From Alopecurus myosuroides (taxonomy: Eukaryota > Streptophyta > Magnoliopsida > Poales > Poaceae), in NCBI GenBank assembly GCA_028641055.1, contig CM054062.1, positions 10,939,638 through 11,003,637 on the forward strand: DNA of 64,000 bases, given 5' to 3'. The notes beneath the pieces were generated by a model that was given only the letters and a program-made list of their open reading frames with translations, was not told the origin of the DNA and did not search any database. Both the position numbers and the translations under genes were made by a program. Numbering within the stretch: position 1 is the stretch's first letter; every line of letters starts with the position of its first letter. Below, one piece after another: positions 44,733-55,681 of the stretch.

Positions 44733-44737
44733 ACATG
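44733..44737. repeat. Target duplication ACATG, right copy
   Basis: Matches 17164-17168 exactly. Confidence 0.95.
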
Positions 44738-46100
44738 GATCCACAAAATTAAAGGAAAGTTGATGGCACCATAAGCAGATATAAGGGTAGACTGGTAGCT
44801 AAAGGTTTAAAAAAAAGGTTATGGTATGAATTATGAGGAAATTTTTAGTCATGTAGTTAAAGCAGCTACCGTCAGGTTGGCGTTGTCTGTTGGTGCTTCC
44901 AACGGATGGAGTCTTTGCCAATTGGATATAGAGAATGCATTTCTTCATGGCGTTTTGGAGGAAGAAGTATACATGTGACATACCCAGGATATGAAAGAAG
45001 GCAATGCCTAATCATGTGTGCAGATTGGATAAACCTCTTTATGGCGGGAAGGAACCACCCCGGGCATGGTAATCTAGGCTAAATATGAAGTTACAACAAA
45101 TCAGTTTTAAACCATCAAAAGGAGATGCATCTATCCTCTTTTATAGAAAAGGAAAGGTCACCATTTTCATACTTGTTTATGTTGATGATATTATTGTTGC
45201 AAGCTCATCACAGGAAGCCAATGCAACACTGTTGAATGATTTGAGAAGTGAGTTTGCATTGGAGGAATTACAAGATCTTCACTATTTCCTAGGTATTGAG
45301 GTTAAAGGAGTTGGTAATGGTATTTTACCAACTCAAGAAAAATATACCACAGATGTGTTGACACATGTATGGATGAAAGAATGCAAGGCTAAAACACACC
45401 TCTATCTACCACAGAGAAGCTATCATTACATGCAGCAGGACTATTAAGCTCAGAAGATGCAACACGCTATAGGAGTTCTATTGAAGCCTTACAATATTTA
45501 ACTTTGCAAGGCCTGCATTTATTTTTTAGTTAACAAAGTTTGTCAACTTTTGCACTCTCCTACTATGTTACACCGGACAGCTCTAAACATAATATTGAGA
45601 TATCCTAAGGGTAGTGTAAGTGTTTTTTCTTATGCTGATTGGGCAGGATATCCAGATGACAGAAGATCTACTGGCGGTTTTATTGTGTTATTTGGCTCAA
45701 ATCTTATTTTCTGGAGTGCGAGGAAGCAAGCCACAGTGTCAAGATCAAGCACCGAGGCAGAATATAAATCCTTATCTAATGGCGTAGTTGAGGTAATATG
45801 GGTAGAATCACTTCTTGATGAACTTGGTGTTGATCATCCTAAAACAACATGTCTATGGTGTGATAACTTTGGTGCAACATAACTTTCTGCAAATCATGTA
45901 TTTCATGCAAGAAAAAAACATATCGAGATTGATTTTCATTTTGTGAGATAAAGGGTTGCACAAAAATTCTTAGATAATAGGTTTATTCCAACAGGTGATC
46001 AAGTTGAAGATGGATTTACGAAACTTTTGCAAATTCGACAGTTACAAGTCTTTAAGAACAACCTCAACTTAGAGACATTGAGATTGAGGGAGGATTTTAA
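44738..46100 (+). pseudogene. Ty1/copia element 1: reverse transcriptase and RNase H
   Basis: RT resumes right after the gypsy duplication. Visible blocks are [30 protein letters not shown], the active site YVDDIIVASS (about 45178), LHYFLGIEV (about 45279), then RNase [17 protein letters not shown] (about 45631) and [12 protein letters not shown] (about 45741), and the terminal HIEIDFHFVR. Several stops and frameshifts are present. It ends near 46090 with GAGGGAGGATT, a candidate polypurine tract. A clear 3' LTR after it was not recognised. Confidence 0.85.
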
Positions 46101-46481
46101 ACGATAGGCTTGTTGACTTCTTTTGTAGTTTCCTAGTTATCACGTATGTAACAAATTCGATAAGCTATAAACTGAATATTGGATTGATACTTCTTGACAT
46201 TCACGTCATATCTTCTTGACGTTCAAGTTTGTAAAGACCTGTTGTAATCTATTGGTTGGTTTGACCCCGCATGCCGAGGCCAAGGCATCGCTTAAACCAA
46301 TCTAGATTAGTATTTTCACAGCCGACACATGCCCGTTGCTCGTTCCCACGGGCGTAACGTTGTCTCTTACTCTGCAAGGACCCCATGGTGCCCCATACGC
46401 AGGACCTAGATATCACTGCCGATGCAATATGCTTCCCGCCGACCGTCTGACCGGTTAAGAGGTTGCCTCCATGAATGCTCA
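46101..46481. other. Possible 3' LTR remnant of copia 1; unassigned
   Basis: Follows the polypurine-like tract, so it should hold the copia 3' LTR, but the matching 5' LTR was lost and cannot be compared. CTTCTTGACATTCACGTCATAT / CTTCTTGACGTTCA is a short local repeat. No ORF of interest. Confidence 0.35.
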
Positions 46482-46810
46482 TGGAGGAGCTTCAAACTCG
46501 AGTTATCTCTACACACCGACCTTGGGGAATATGATTTGCCCGAGAGGATGGCTCATTGATAGTCGGATCTTGCTCTGGCAAGGGTGGTTTGTCACCGACC
46601 AGCTTTGTGATGGTGGAGATAACTAATTCAATGAATTTCTTGATGTTGCATGCTATGTTGCGATTTTCTACAAACTCATCTGATTTTTTTGTGTACACGT
46701 GTGAATGGTACAATTTTATTATGAATATGAGTTATAAAGAGTTTCTCCAATGTTATAAACATGTTTCAATAATGCAGGATTCATTGGGAATTTATGTTAG
46801 ATGTGCTGAT
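46482..46810. repeat. 331 bp direct duplicate, copy 2 (right of the nest)
   Basis: About 98% identical to 10732-11062. Flanking sequences on both sides of the two copies are unrelated, so the homology has sharp edges (TGGAGGAGCTT to GATGTGCTGAT). Confidence 0.85.
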
Positions 46811-48242
46811 TTGTTTCGTGTCAAAGGTGACACTCATATGTACTAACGTTTTGTCGCACAAAAACCGGATTTGTTGCATGCGTTGTTGCTTTTTGCTGCA
46901 TTGTTGTGTTAAAAATTCTACGGCATTATTTGCTACACTTTCCGATTTTTTTACAGATTTAATAAAATGTTGCAACTACATACAGAGAAAAAAAAATATT
47001 AAGTTTGGGATTTTTTTTTTGAAGCGGTGACTTGAGTTTTGCAGCACAAAATGGGGATTCGCTACATGTGATTGTTGCTTCTGCTACATTGCTTTGTTCG
47101 AAATGTTATCACATTCTTTGTAACACTTTTTGCAAAAATTTACAGATTTCAGTTGAAAATATTGCGAAACGATGTTACATTTCTGTAAATGCTACATACA
47201 GGATCTTTTTATGTGGCAATGATATGGGGGTGTGCACAAATGCATGGGGCTATCAAACCGTTTGATGCATCTGCCGGATGATGCATACCACTTATGTTAA
47301 ATTAATTGTTCATGAGGTTTACAAAAAACAATATAGGAAAAATGTTATACAGACACAGTTCAATATAATTTTCCGTGACTTCAAAAAATTATTCACATAT
47401 GATGAAATGTGTTTACACAGTATAAGATAAATTTTCACGAGTTCTAAAAAATATTCATACAATACACAATATAGAGATTAATTACATATCATAGTTGTCA
47501 TAGACACAAGAGAAATTTTTCAAGAGGGCAAAACGTCTTGCTGGAAATCCTATAATATTTTGGTGTAGAAGATAAATCCTTAGGGATTTGGGAGGCTTCG
47601 TTCACCTAACCATACGAATTCTATTGGGAAAAAATTGTATGAAATCCTACAAAGTTCACTTGAAATGAATTAAATCAAATTAAGAGCCCCCTAAGGATAA
47701 AGATAGGGAGGCAGATTATTTAACTGAAATCGGCAAACAATACAAGCAATGAACCTTATAAAATTCTACCGCAAAGCCAGATCAATTAGGCATGCAAAGT
47801 CAACAAACGATCAATCTGAAAAAGACATTGTTTGGTGCCAGCACGTACAAGAATCAACATGAGAAATTAAATTCGTCAGAATTATTAGATCAATAATCAA
47901 GCACCTCGCCTTTGGCTTGCCCTGAGCCGGCACATACATGGATTTGTTAAGAAAAGGAGAATGATCAACCACTACTGGAAACTGGGAGAACGATAGACTA
48001 ATGGATGATCTCCTGGAGCCGTCTGTATCTTCTCTTTGACAGAGAAACGACAGGGATCGCAACAAAACAAGAAGAAGAGAAAATTAGTATACGTGGTAGA
48101 TTACATATACGGGGGGGGGGGAAATTTAAGCCACGCTGGAGAAGGCCTCGAGATATCTCCAGGATGCACGCGTGGTTTTGCTAATTATCTCTTCAAAGAA
48201 GACTGTTGTGGGAGGTAATACGATGGACCGTGGATGAATGGC
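46811..48242. other. Gene-free AT-rich spacer downstream of the polygalacturonase
   Basis: 46850-47230 repeats GCTACA and TTGCTACAT-like words. 47575-47700 read on the minus strand contains GGGGGCTCTT and TGTAGGATTTCATACAATTT, resembling MITE ends of the type that start GGGGCTC, but a full inverted-repeat pair was not established. A (G)n run lies at about 48110. No gene seen. Confidence 0.4.
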
Positions 48243-49642
48243 TCATGCGGCGCAGGTGTTGGCGGCGCTGACACCCTTGGCGGTGACCTTGGCGTTGGTG
48301 CAGACAGCCATTGTCTTGTTGCGCGTGCCACTGTACTCGATCTTGATGTCGCTCATGGTGATACCAGTGCATGGCTGCTTGGTGGTGCAGATGAGATTGA
48401 CGGCCTCGGGGGTGGAGGAGGTACCGGTGATGTTGCGGAAGGTGACGTCCTTGACGGTGACCCTGGCGGAGTCTCCCTTGGCGGTGCAGATCTTGTTGGG
48501 GCAGTACTTCTGGTCGATGAGGATGGGGTAGCCCGAGTCCTCCATCTTGATGTTCTCGTAGGTGATCTTGGACGCCATGAGAGGCGACTTGGCGTCCTCG
48601 TACGACTTGATCCGGAGGCCGTTCTGCGACTTCTTGAGCACGCAGTTCCTGACGGTGATGTCGGTCACGTCCTTCTCGTCCTTGTACCTCCCCAGGCTGC
48701 CAATGCTGATGCCGTGGCCTGGACCGCAGGACACACCGGTGATGTTGACGACGCTGGTTCCAGGGCCCATGGAGATGCAGTCGTCGCCGGTGGCAATGGT
48801 GGTGTCAGCGATGGTGACCTTGGACGAGTCGCCCATGTGAATGCCGTCGGTGTTGGGGCTGTCCTCGGGCGAGTTGATGGTCACGTCCTTGATTGTCACG
48901 CCATGGCACTCGTAGATGTTCAGGTGGAAGAACTTGGCGTTTATGAGAGAGATGCCTTCGATCCGAGCGTCGTCACAGAAGTCCAGCACCAAGGACTGCA
49001 CCCATCACGACCGTTGATTCATTGAACTTGTGCACAATTAATCAAATGTTTCCAGAAATGCATATGCATGTGTATTGGTACGTACGTTTGGCAAGATCTT
49101 GCAGTTGTAGTTCTTGGCGCAGCTGTTCTTGCCCCAGACGGCCTTGCCTTGACCGTCGAGCGTGCCTTTGCCGGCGATGACGAGGTTCTTGACGCGCATG
49201 ATCTCGATCCAGTTCGCCTTGTACTTGCCCAGGTCGTTGGAGCTCAGCAGGTTGCCGTCCAGCTGGATGGTGACGCCGTCGCCCTTGCATGGCCCGGTGA
49301 AATTCAGAGGTCCAGTCAGAAAATCACCCTTGGGGATGACGATCGTCTGCTTCCCGGTGCCACCGCACGCCGAAGCCCATGCCTCCTCCACCTCCTGCGA
49401 TCCACCACCATATGATCCATTAGCGTACATGCATGTGAAACCCATCGCATATCCACCATCGTACGTACCTTCGTGCAGTCCGTCTTGCCGTCGGGTTTCG
49501 CGCCGAGCTTGGTGATGTCGAAGGTGCCGCCAGGGCCGGAAGCTGCGCTATCCGTCTTCTCTGCGTCCTTGCCTTTCGCGTACGCCGCGCTCACCACCAA
49601 CAAGAGGAAGAACACTCTCATTGCTACATTCCTGAACGCCAT
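48243..49642 (-). CDS. Exopolygalacturonase, GH28 (pollen type)
   Basis: Three exons on the minus strand: 49642-49469, 49394-49086 and 48995-48243, giving 411 residues. Both introns are GT-AG and phase 0. The N-terminus [22 protein letters not shown] is a signal peptide, so the enzyme is secreted to the wall. All four GH28 signatures are present: NTD (209-211), DD (232-233), GHG (254-256) and RIK (289-291), providing the catalytic Asp residues and substrate contacts. It hydrolyses the alpha-1,4-galacturonan of pectin, probably from chain ends. The length equals that of grass pollen exopolygalacturonases, the group 13 pollen allergens. No disabling change is seen. It is the only convincing host gene in the window. 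Confidence 0.95.
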
Positions 49643-49705
49643 TTTGCCTCTGCAAGCTCCCTAGACGATCCTTGATCCTTGTTGTGGAGGAGCTTCAATG
49701 GTGAA

Positions 49706-49714
49706 GCTTTATAT
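49706..49714 (-). promoter_or_regulatory. TATA box of the polygalacturonase gene
   Basis: The minus strand reads TATATAAAG, 64-72 bp upstream of the ATG at 49642. This implies a 5' UTR of about 35-40 nt. Confidence 0.75.
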
Positions 49715-49719
49715 ACATC

Positions 49720-50179
49720 TCGGTTCTGGGCAATATTGCTATGTTTATGGCATGCCCATTTGCTATTTTCTGGTTTGTGGCTGCCGGTTCAGCAGGGTTG
49801 CGGTCCACTAGTTATTTTTAGTTCACTTTTGCCAACTCTAAGTTTGTTGATATTTAGGTAAATCCTAGTCACCAGATGCTGCACAATTTCGGATCCTAAA
49901 AGTTTAAATTATTCAGTTTTACTATAATATTACTCTAGTTTCTAGCTAAGCTCAACCGTAAGGAACTAAAATCATTTATAATTTGTTTTAACCAAAACAA
50001 CTAGAAATCATTCTTAGTTAAATCTTGTTGAAAATAAATTATTATAATCCACTTCTATAGTAATCAGAGAACAATTAAAAATAAGATTCCTTATTTGGAT
50101 AAAATAACTTGGTTATCATGTTACTAAACATCCTCACTATTAATTTGGTTATATGTCTTAAACTAGAACATGAAATTGC
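49720..50179 (-). promoter_or_regulatory. Upstream region of the polygalacturonase gene
   Basis: AT-rich, with no ORF or transposon end. The native promoter may be limited to this roughly 460 bp, since gypsy-derived sequence starts by about 50180. Confidence 0.4.
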
Positions 50180-50345
50180 ATGTTACTGTTCCCAATGCAT
50201 GTCCCCGCCGACCATTGATGCAAGTGGAACGACTCAGGACCAAGACCCCAAACAAGAGAACAAGCGACCAAAGAGAAACAGACGAGTCCTAGCCTAGCGC
50301 GAGGATGCACGATGGGCTACGTGATCCTTCCTAAACGTGACTAAG
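50180..50345 (+). pseudogene. Tail of a gypsy polyprotein, copy 1
   Basis: Translates to ...QDQDPKQENKRPKRNRRVLA. It is about 80% identical in DNA to 55150-55295 (ACAAGAGAACAAGCGACC), which follows a gypsy integrase remnant. A relic only. Confidence 0.55.
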
Positions 50346-50910
50346 TGTGTCGTAGCAATGGATCATGGGGTATCCATCTTTCCGCCTAAGCACGGCCCAC
50401 AATGCAGTCTCAACCCAACCACTAACAAGTGGGACCGTCCAGCCTAGGGGTCCTAACCCGAGAGTCACCCAGAAATGACACCTACTCAAGGGCTCACAAC
50501 AACAGGAGAAATGTCAGGCCTCTACTACGAAGTGCCGTCCCAGGGAGGCCTTTGGTCCTTCCCAGGAGTATCAGTCAAGATCTCCCTCTAGGGTCCTTAG
50601 GCCGCAATAACACATGGCACACGGGCCAACTAAGGTATCCAAACAGGAGTCATTGCTCTACGCCAAGGCGTGAGGATAAGATCCGGACAACACGTGGATG
50701 ACACAACCATGGTGGATTGGGTCAAGGTATAGCACGTGGAGGCGACACAAGTTATCAGGCATGGTTGCCTCTCGCCCACCCAGAGCCATGCGCTCTGGGT
50801 CCCTTAGTCGGTCTTGGGCGGGAAGACGGAGATGACGACATTGTAAGGATCCCACCTTTCTAATAAAGGTAGGGACCTCTCTGTTACTGTTCTCGTCCCT
50901 GGATCACAAC
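50346..50910 (+). mobile_element. Probable gypsy LTR remnant
   Basis: Follows the polyprotein tail in the same orientation, is GC-moderate and contains AATAAAGGTAGGGACCTCTC near its end, like a plant LTR polyadenylation region. Boundaries are uncertain. Confidence 0.35.
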
Positions 50911-53289
50911 TAGCACCACCGTACAAATATGGAATATCATTGCAAAATCTTAAAAAATTATTACATCAGTAGATCCAGATATTCAAGTGCCATTATTACA
51001 ACTTGCATAGTCACTGGGACAAGCTATAACCTAAAAGTTCAAACAACGGAAAGTAAATATATCAGGGAGCCTCCACCATCATCATGTGCCACAGACATAC
51101 ATGTTGGTTGTAGACTCGAGACCTAATAGCTAATTTATTCTTCATCCGTGGAACCTACAAGTTGATATTTTCAGCCCCCGAAGGAGTCAGCACAATTTAT
51201 TGTACTGAAAATGACACTCACGATGGATATAAGGAGTCTAATTCTACATGATATTTGGCTTGGTGGGGTTTGGCTGTTTGAAAAAAAACAAGTTTTATCC
51301 TATCATTTAAAAGTCATCTTCATCTAATTAAGTGGCAATGTTGGGAGACTCCAGGGAAACCAATGAATGTTAACACCGGGAAACTCATGTGAAACAGTGA
51401 CATCACAAGGGATACTCCAATGTGCCAGATGACTACCTCCGGGAAACTCCGGTGAGTCCCTACCCTTGTTCACCCATCAAATTTTAATTTAAGAAATTGT
51501 CATGATGAGATTCTCCATCAGTTCTTTGTCTAGCTTGCTCAAATTGTCCGTAACCGGGGACACTGCTAAGATCTCAGTTTTGTTAACTCTACAGAGTGTG
51601 TGTGCACTTTACCCACTTGACTCGATCAACCCATACATCCTAACATACTTTTAGTGAAGAGGAAAGGAGGAGATCAAGCAAAGATCTTTCAGAAGAATTC
51701 CCCCAATTGTAGTCCTGACGCTTTCCATGAATACATCCTCCTGTCAAGTGCAACTAGGTTGCTTCAACTTAAAAAAATAGGACAGAGCCCATATGACTAA
51801 TAGTTGCACTGGAAGCAATGTAAATAGGGAGTGCCATTGAAATCTCTTTGTTCCCGGGTGGCTTTCCGCATTTGTGATCACACCCTAGGAAAAACTCCAC
51901 TTGGGATCACCCTCTCCAACAATCCACCAGCACCTAGGTAGTTTCTTAAACTTAGTTGTTTTTCCCTAACAAATACCAAATTCATTTTCCATGGAATAGC
52001 TGAGCAATTCTACTAAGTTTAAAGGTTTCAACAAGGCATGGTGTAGAGTGGATGGCTACACACTACTTGAGGTATATCATAGTATAATACCAGTATTAAA
52101 CCTATCATGCATACTACCGATAACACTAAGTGCAACATAGTAAAATGTAGGCCATTTAAAATGTGTCACTTGCCTTGGCAGCATGCAGAACAGAAACAAC
52201 AATCACCTGTATAGTTCTGCTCCTCCTCAAAATCTATACAAGCAAGACGTAATCATGGAGCTCAACAAATGGTATTACATTGACATGTATGCATGGTATG
52301 CATAAATGAAATGTTTGATTATCTTACAATAGGTTAAAATATTAACTTGTGTTGCTCTCTGATGTTTAAAACATGTGTATGATGCTTGACAGAAATTTCA
52401 TGCATAGATTATAAATTAAAACATTACTATATATTTAATAAAGGCTAAACCAAATACATACACTTATGTTATTAAAATGTGTTATAAAATTCTATTTTCC
52501 ACTCTCTGGATAGAGGGTTTTAATACTAAACTAAGCAGTTGGATTCACTCAAAAATGTTTTGTAAAACAAAAGTTATTAACAAAACAAGATTTATAAGGA
52601 TTTGCAATTAGAAGATTTTTGCATGGTACAAAAGTAAAATCTTATTGTTCTGATGTTTTCTACACACTTTGCTGATTTCAACGAGTACAAGTTTTTTGAA
52701 TTTTGCCAAGTAAAATGGGAGATATGAGTTTTTAGAGTTTGCATACAATTCTGTCAATTTAGAAATTAGGGCAATCCGAGAGAAATAGATCGAAGTGATC
52801 TGATTGGTCGATACCGCTTGGGCACGAATCGAGGCTCCGATCCATTGGATTTAAGTGACAATGGATGCTAGGGATTTAAAATACCCGTTCGCGTAAGCGG
52901 TCTAATCTAGGACCTAGACATACGATTTGACCGTCGAGAACAGAACGACGGGGAAAATGGTGCTAGGTCATCGGAACCTTGCCGGAAAGCGCGTACGCAG
53001 TGGCGGCGCGAAACTACGGGGCTAGGGAATGAACGGGGCATAGCAATCGATGAAGAAGGGTGAGGCAAGCTCGATGGCGAGTGGCGTGGTTTGGTGTGGC
53101 CTTCTCCTCCCGGAATCCCTCGCCGGAGTTGCAGACAGCATCGGGTGCTCGCAGGCTTGGACATCGGCGGCGATCTGAGGCGCGGAAAAATGTCGTAGCA
53201 TGTCAGGAATGTGTGCAACAGAGAAAGAGATAGAGTGGGACAAACAAGAGGTGCGGAGTTCGACGACGTTCATCGGAATCGAAGAAGTT
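50911..53289. other. Unassigned repeat-like DNA
   Basis: No supported gene. A short match to the dispersed repeat at 2281 and 4391 occurs at about 51555-51610. 52800-53280 is GC-richer and has a short minus-strand ORF, and may be LTR-derived. Nothing else recognised. Confidence 0.35.
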
Positions 53290-54170
53290 CACTACAAGAA
53301 ATATGCTATCTTGCGACCCTCAATATTGGTCGCTAAAAAGGTCGCGTTCAATATTTTGTGACCTTATTGTGACCTAATATAGGTGGTAGAAAGTTGAGGG
53401 TCAAGTACTGCACAACGCGATCTTTTTTGGGCATTGGTCGCGGACTGCCGCAACCAAAATTAAAGGTCACAGATTTTCCGACCAATTTATTTGGTCGCCG
53501 TCAATTCAGCCAGGCCACGTCAGGTCCCACGTGGCAAGGCTGACGTGGCAAATGTGTGACCAAATGAACTGTTCATGGATCAGAATCGACCTGGTCCAGT
53601 TCAGCCTTTATATGGGCCAAGACCAATAATTCAGCCCATTTCTTTCTTTTTAATTTTAGCCAGCTCTATTGGCCAATCCCATTTTTTTTTGGCCTTTTTA
53701 TCGTTTATGAGCATGGTCTTTTTAATTTCTGCGCCATGGCCTATTGGGTGAATATTCCTTTTTTACGCAGTTAATATTTTTGGGTATCAATCCTTTTACG
53801 GTCCAATTCTCGTTTAGGCTTAAACATTTTAACAGTCTATTTGTTTAGGCTTAGGTACACCTCAATTTGGGCCTTGGTCTTTTTAAGGTCCGATGGAGTT
53901 TGGGCCAAGGCCTCTTTCAATATAATATTTACATTCGACTTCAAATTCATATTCAAAATCATATTTAAATTCAAATTCAAAATCGAAATCGGTACATATT
54001 CAAGTTTGATTTTTTCGGAGCACATCTCATATATTGCGAGCAACAAAACCAACATCATATAGTGCAATCAACAGCAGCAAAGTACCAGCAGCTACAAAAT
54101 GGTCTAAAATCCTGTGAAACTTGTACCAAAACAGCTACGAAAACATTAGCCATATAGAGTCGTTTCATTT
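53290..54170 (+). mobile_element. One end of a second CACTA element
   Basis: Starts CACTACAAGAAATATGCTAT, the Caspar-like terminus, followed by repeated GGTCGC and GCGACC words as subterminal repeats. No inverse TTTCTTGTAGTG terminus is found to the right before gypsy sequence begins, so the element is truncated. The right limit is approximate. Confidence 0.55.
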
Positions 54171-54239
54171 TCTGGACGGTTCATCCACACATGGGTGGTA
54201 TGCAAGGGGCAAGTATCCTCGCCTTGTGTTCCACCCATC

Positions 54240-55146
54240 AGATATCCCCCCAACAATGCCCTGTCCCTTGTTTTAGACCGTGATCCAATGCTCGCCGACA
54301 TGTTTTAGTAGTCGGTGTTTCATGCCGCTGGTACACAACTGAAGATGAGCATGACAAATCATCCAGAAACAGATGAGCGGACAAAGTGTGTCAATAAATC
54401 CATAGAATGATATTTGTGATTCTTCATTAGTGCACATCCACACCATTGGGCTCAGTGGATACCCTTGTGTGAATTATGGTATAACACGAATTGGACGGCA
54501 ATACTCCCTTCGAGGTGTTTTATGAACGGAAACCAAGGTATTTTGGCATTACAACTTCTGAAATCATCGTTTCTACTGGTGTCCAGAGCTCTAGGCCTCG
54601 CTCGATGAGCGCACAACTATTTTGGCTTTTGCTCACCAACACCCGATGCGCATGCAACATCGGATGAAACACATGCCTATAAAAACATAGTGGAGTGTAC
54701 ATTTTTTATGGGCAATCAAGTTTTCCTGGGCTTGCGAACCTATATTCGGTCTTTAATGGTTCGCCGACCAAATCGCAAGTTATCGTTCAAATTTTCCGGG
54801 CCTTATGTCATCTTGGAACGCACGGGAGAAGTGGCATACAATCTTGACTTGCCAATTGCGAGCAAGGTGCACCATCTCACATCGGAAGACATGCATTGGC
54901 CTTGGCACGCAGGTATCATCTCTTATGCCTTCTGTTGATGATCTCTTTGAAATAACTAAACAAATCCTAAAAAATGATTGCGCCACCCCGAGCACCGTAC
55001 AATCACGCAAGTACTGGTCTAATGGAGTGGCGCAACTGAAGAACATGCGGTGTGGGAGGACATGGAGCCGCTTCGAAACCATTTCCCGTATGCGCTTGCT
55101 TGAGGTCAAGCAACGATTAAAGGGGAGGGGATTGTCGACGACCTAG
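54240..55146 (+). pseudogene. Gypsy integrase and pol C-terminus remnant
   Basis: Across frames one sees LDRDPMLADMF (second catalytic Asp), NHPETDERTKCVNKS (third-residue block), AHPHHWAQWIPLCELWYNTNW, then RRPNRKLSFKFSGPY (GPY motif) with VAYNLDLPIASKVHH, and an EDMEPLRNHFP end. Several stops and shifts. Protease, RT and RNase H are absent. Confidence 0.75.
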
Positions 55147-55466
55147 CCCCACCGACCACTAACACAAGCTTTACAGCTCAAGACCAATGCCCCCACACAA
55201 GAGAACAAGCGACCGAAGAGAACCAGGCGAGCTCCAGCCTGGCTCGAGGATGGATGATGGGTTACGTCATTCTTCCTACGCGTGACTGAGTGATATTTAA
55301 GCGAGGACAAGCCCAATTAAGAACTTGGCTTGTATCTAAATAAATTAATGGAACCACCGTGTAAGACACGCTCGGAAGAGGTGGGGAGGAACGAGCGTGA
55401 GAAATTTCTAATTCCAATCCAGTTTCGTGTGTGATTATGTGTTCTTCGTGACCCCTAGTAGCTGGT
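55147..55466 (+). mobile_element. Polyprotein tail copy 2 and adjoining LTR remnant
   Basis: Second copy of the ACAAGAGAACAAGCGACC tail seen at 50240, then a leader or LTR-like stretch (GTGATATTTAAGCGAGGAC) up to the copia LTR. Confidence 0.4.
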
Positions 55467-55656
55467 TGTTAGACTGACACAGATACGTCTAAACTAGGTC
55501 AGTTAGTGCTTATCCATGCATCGCATGGATCCCTGCATGCGCTTATCATCTCTATCCTGCTAGGATCAGAACCGCCTCTCTGGTTGTATATAAGTGTTGC
55601 CTCTCTATGTAATCATTATCAATTATCAATACAAGTGCTACACACACCTTCTTTCA
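55467..55656 (+). repeat. Copia element 2: short 5' LTR (190 bp)
   Basis: TGTTAGACTGACACAG...ACCTTCTTTCA, with TATATAAG at 55587. It is followed directly by the primer-binding site. The 3' LTR is not in the window. Confidence 0.75.
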
Positions 55657-55665
55657 TGGTATCAG
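55657..55665 (+). other. Copia element 2 primer-binding site
   Basis: TGGTATCAG, the short copia-type match to initiator-Met tRNA, abutting the LTR. Confidence 0.8.
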
Positions 55666-55681
55666 TCTACTCGATCCTACA

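Noticed and set aside
48234..49025. 263-codon plus-strand ORF
   Set aside because: Exact antisense of polygalacturonase exon 3; GC-rich coding DNA often leaves the opposite strand open.
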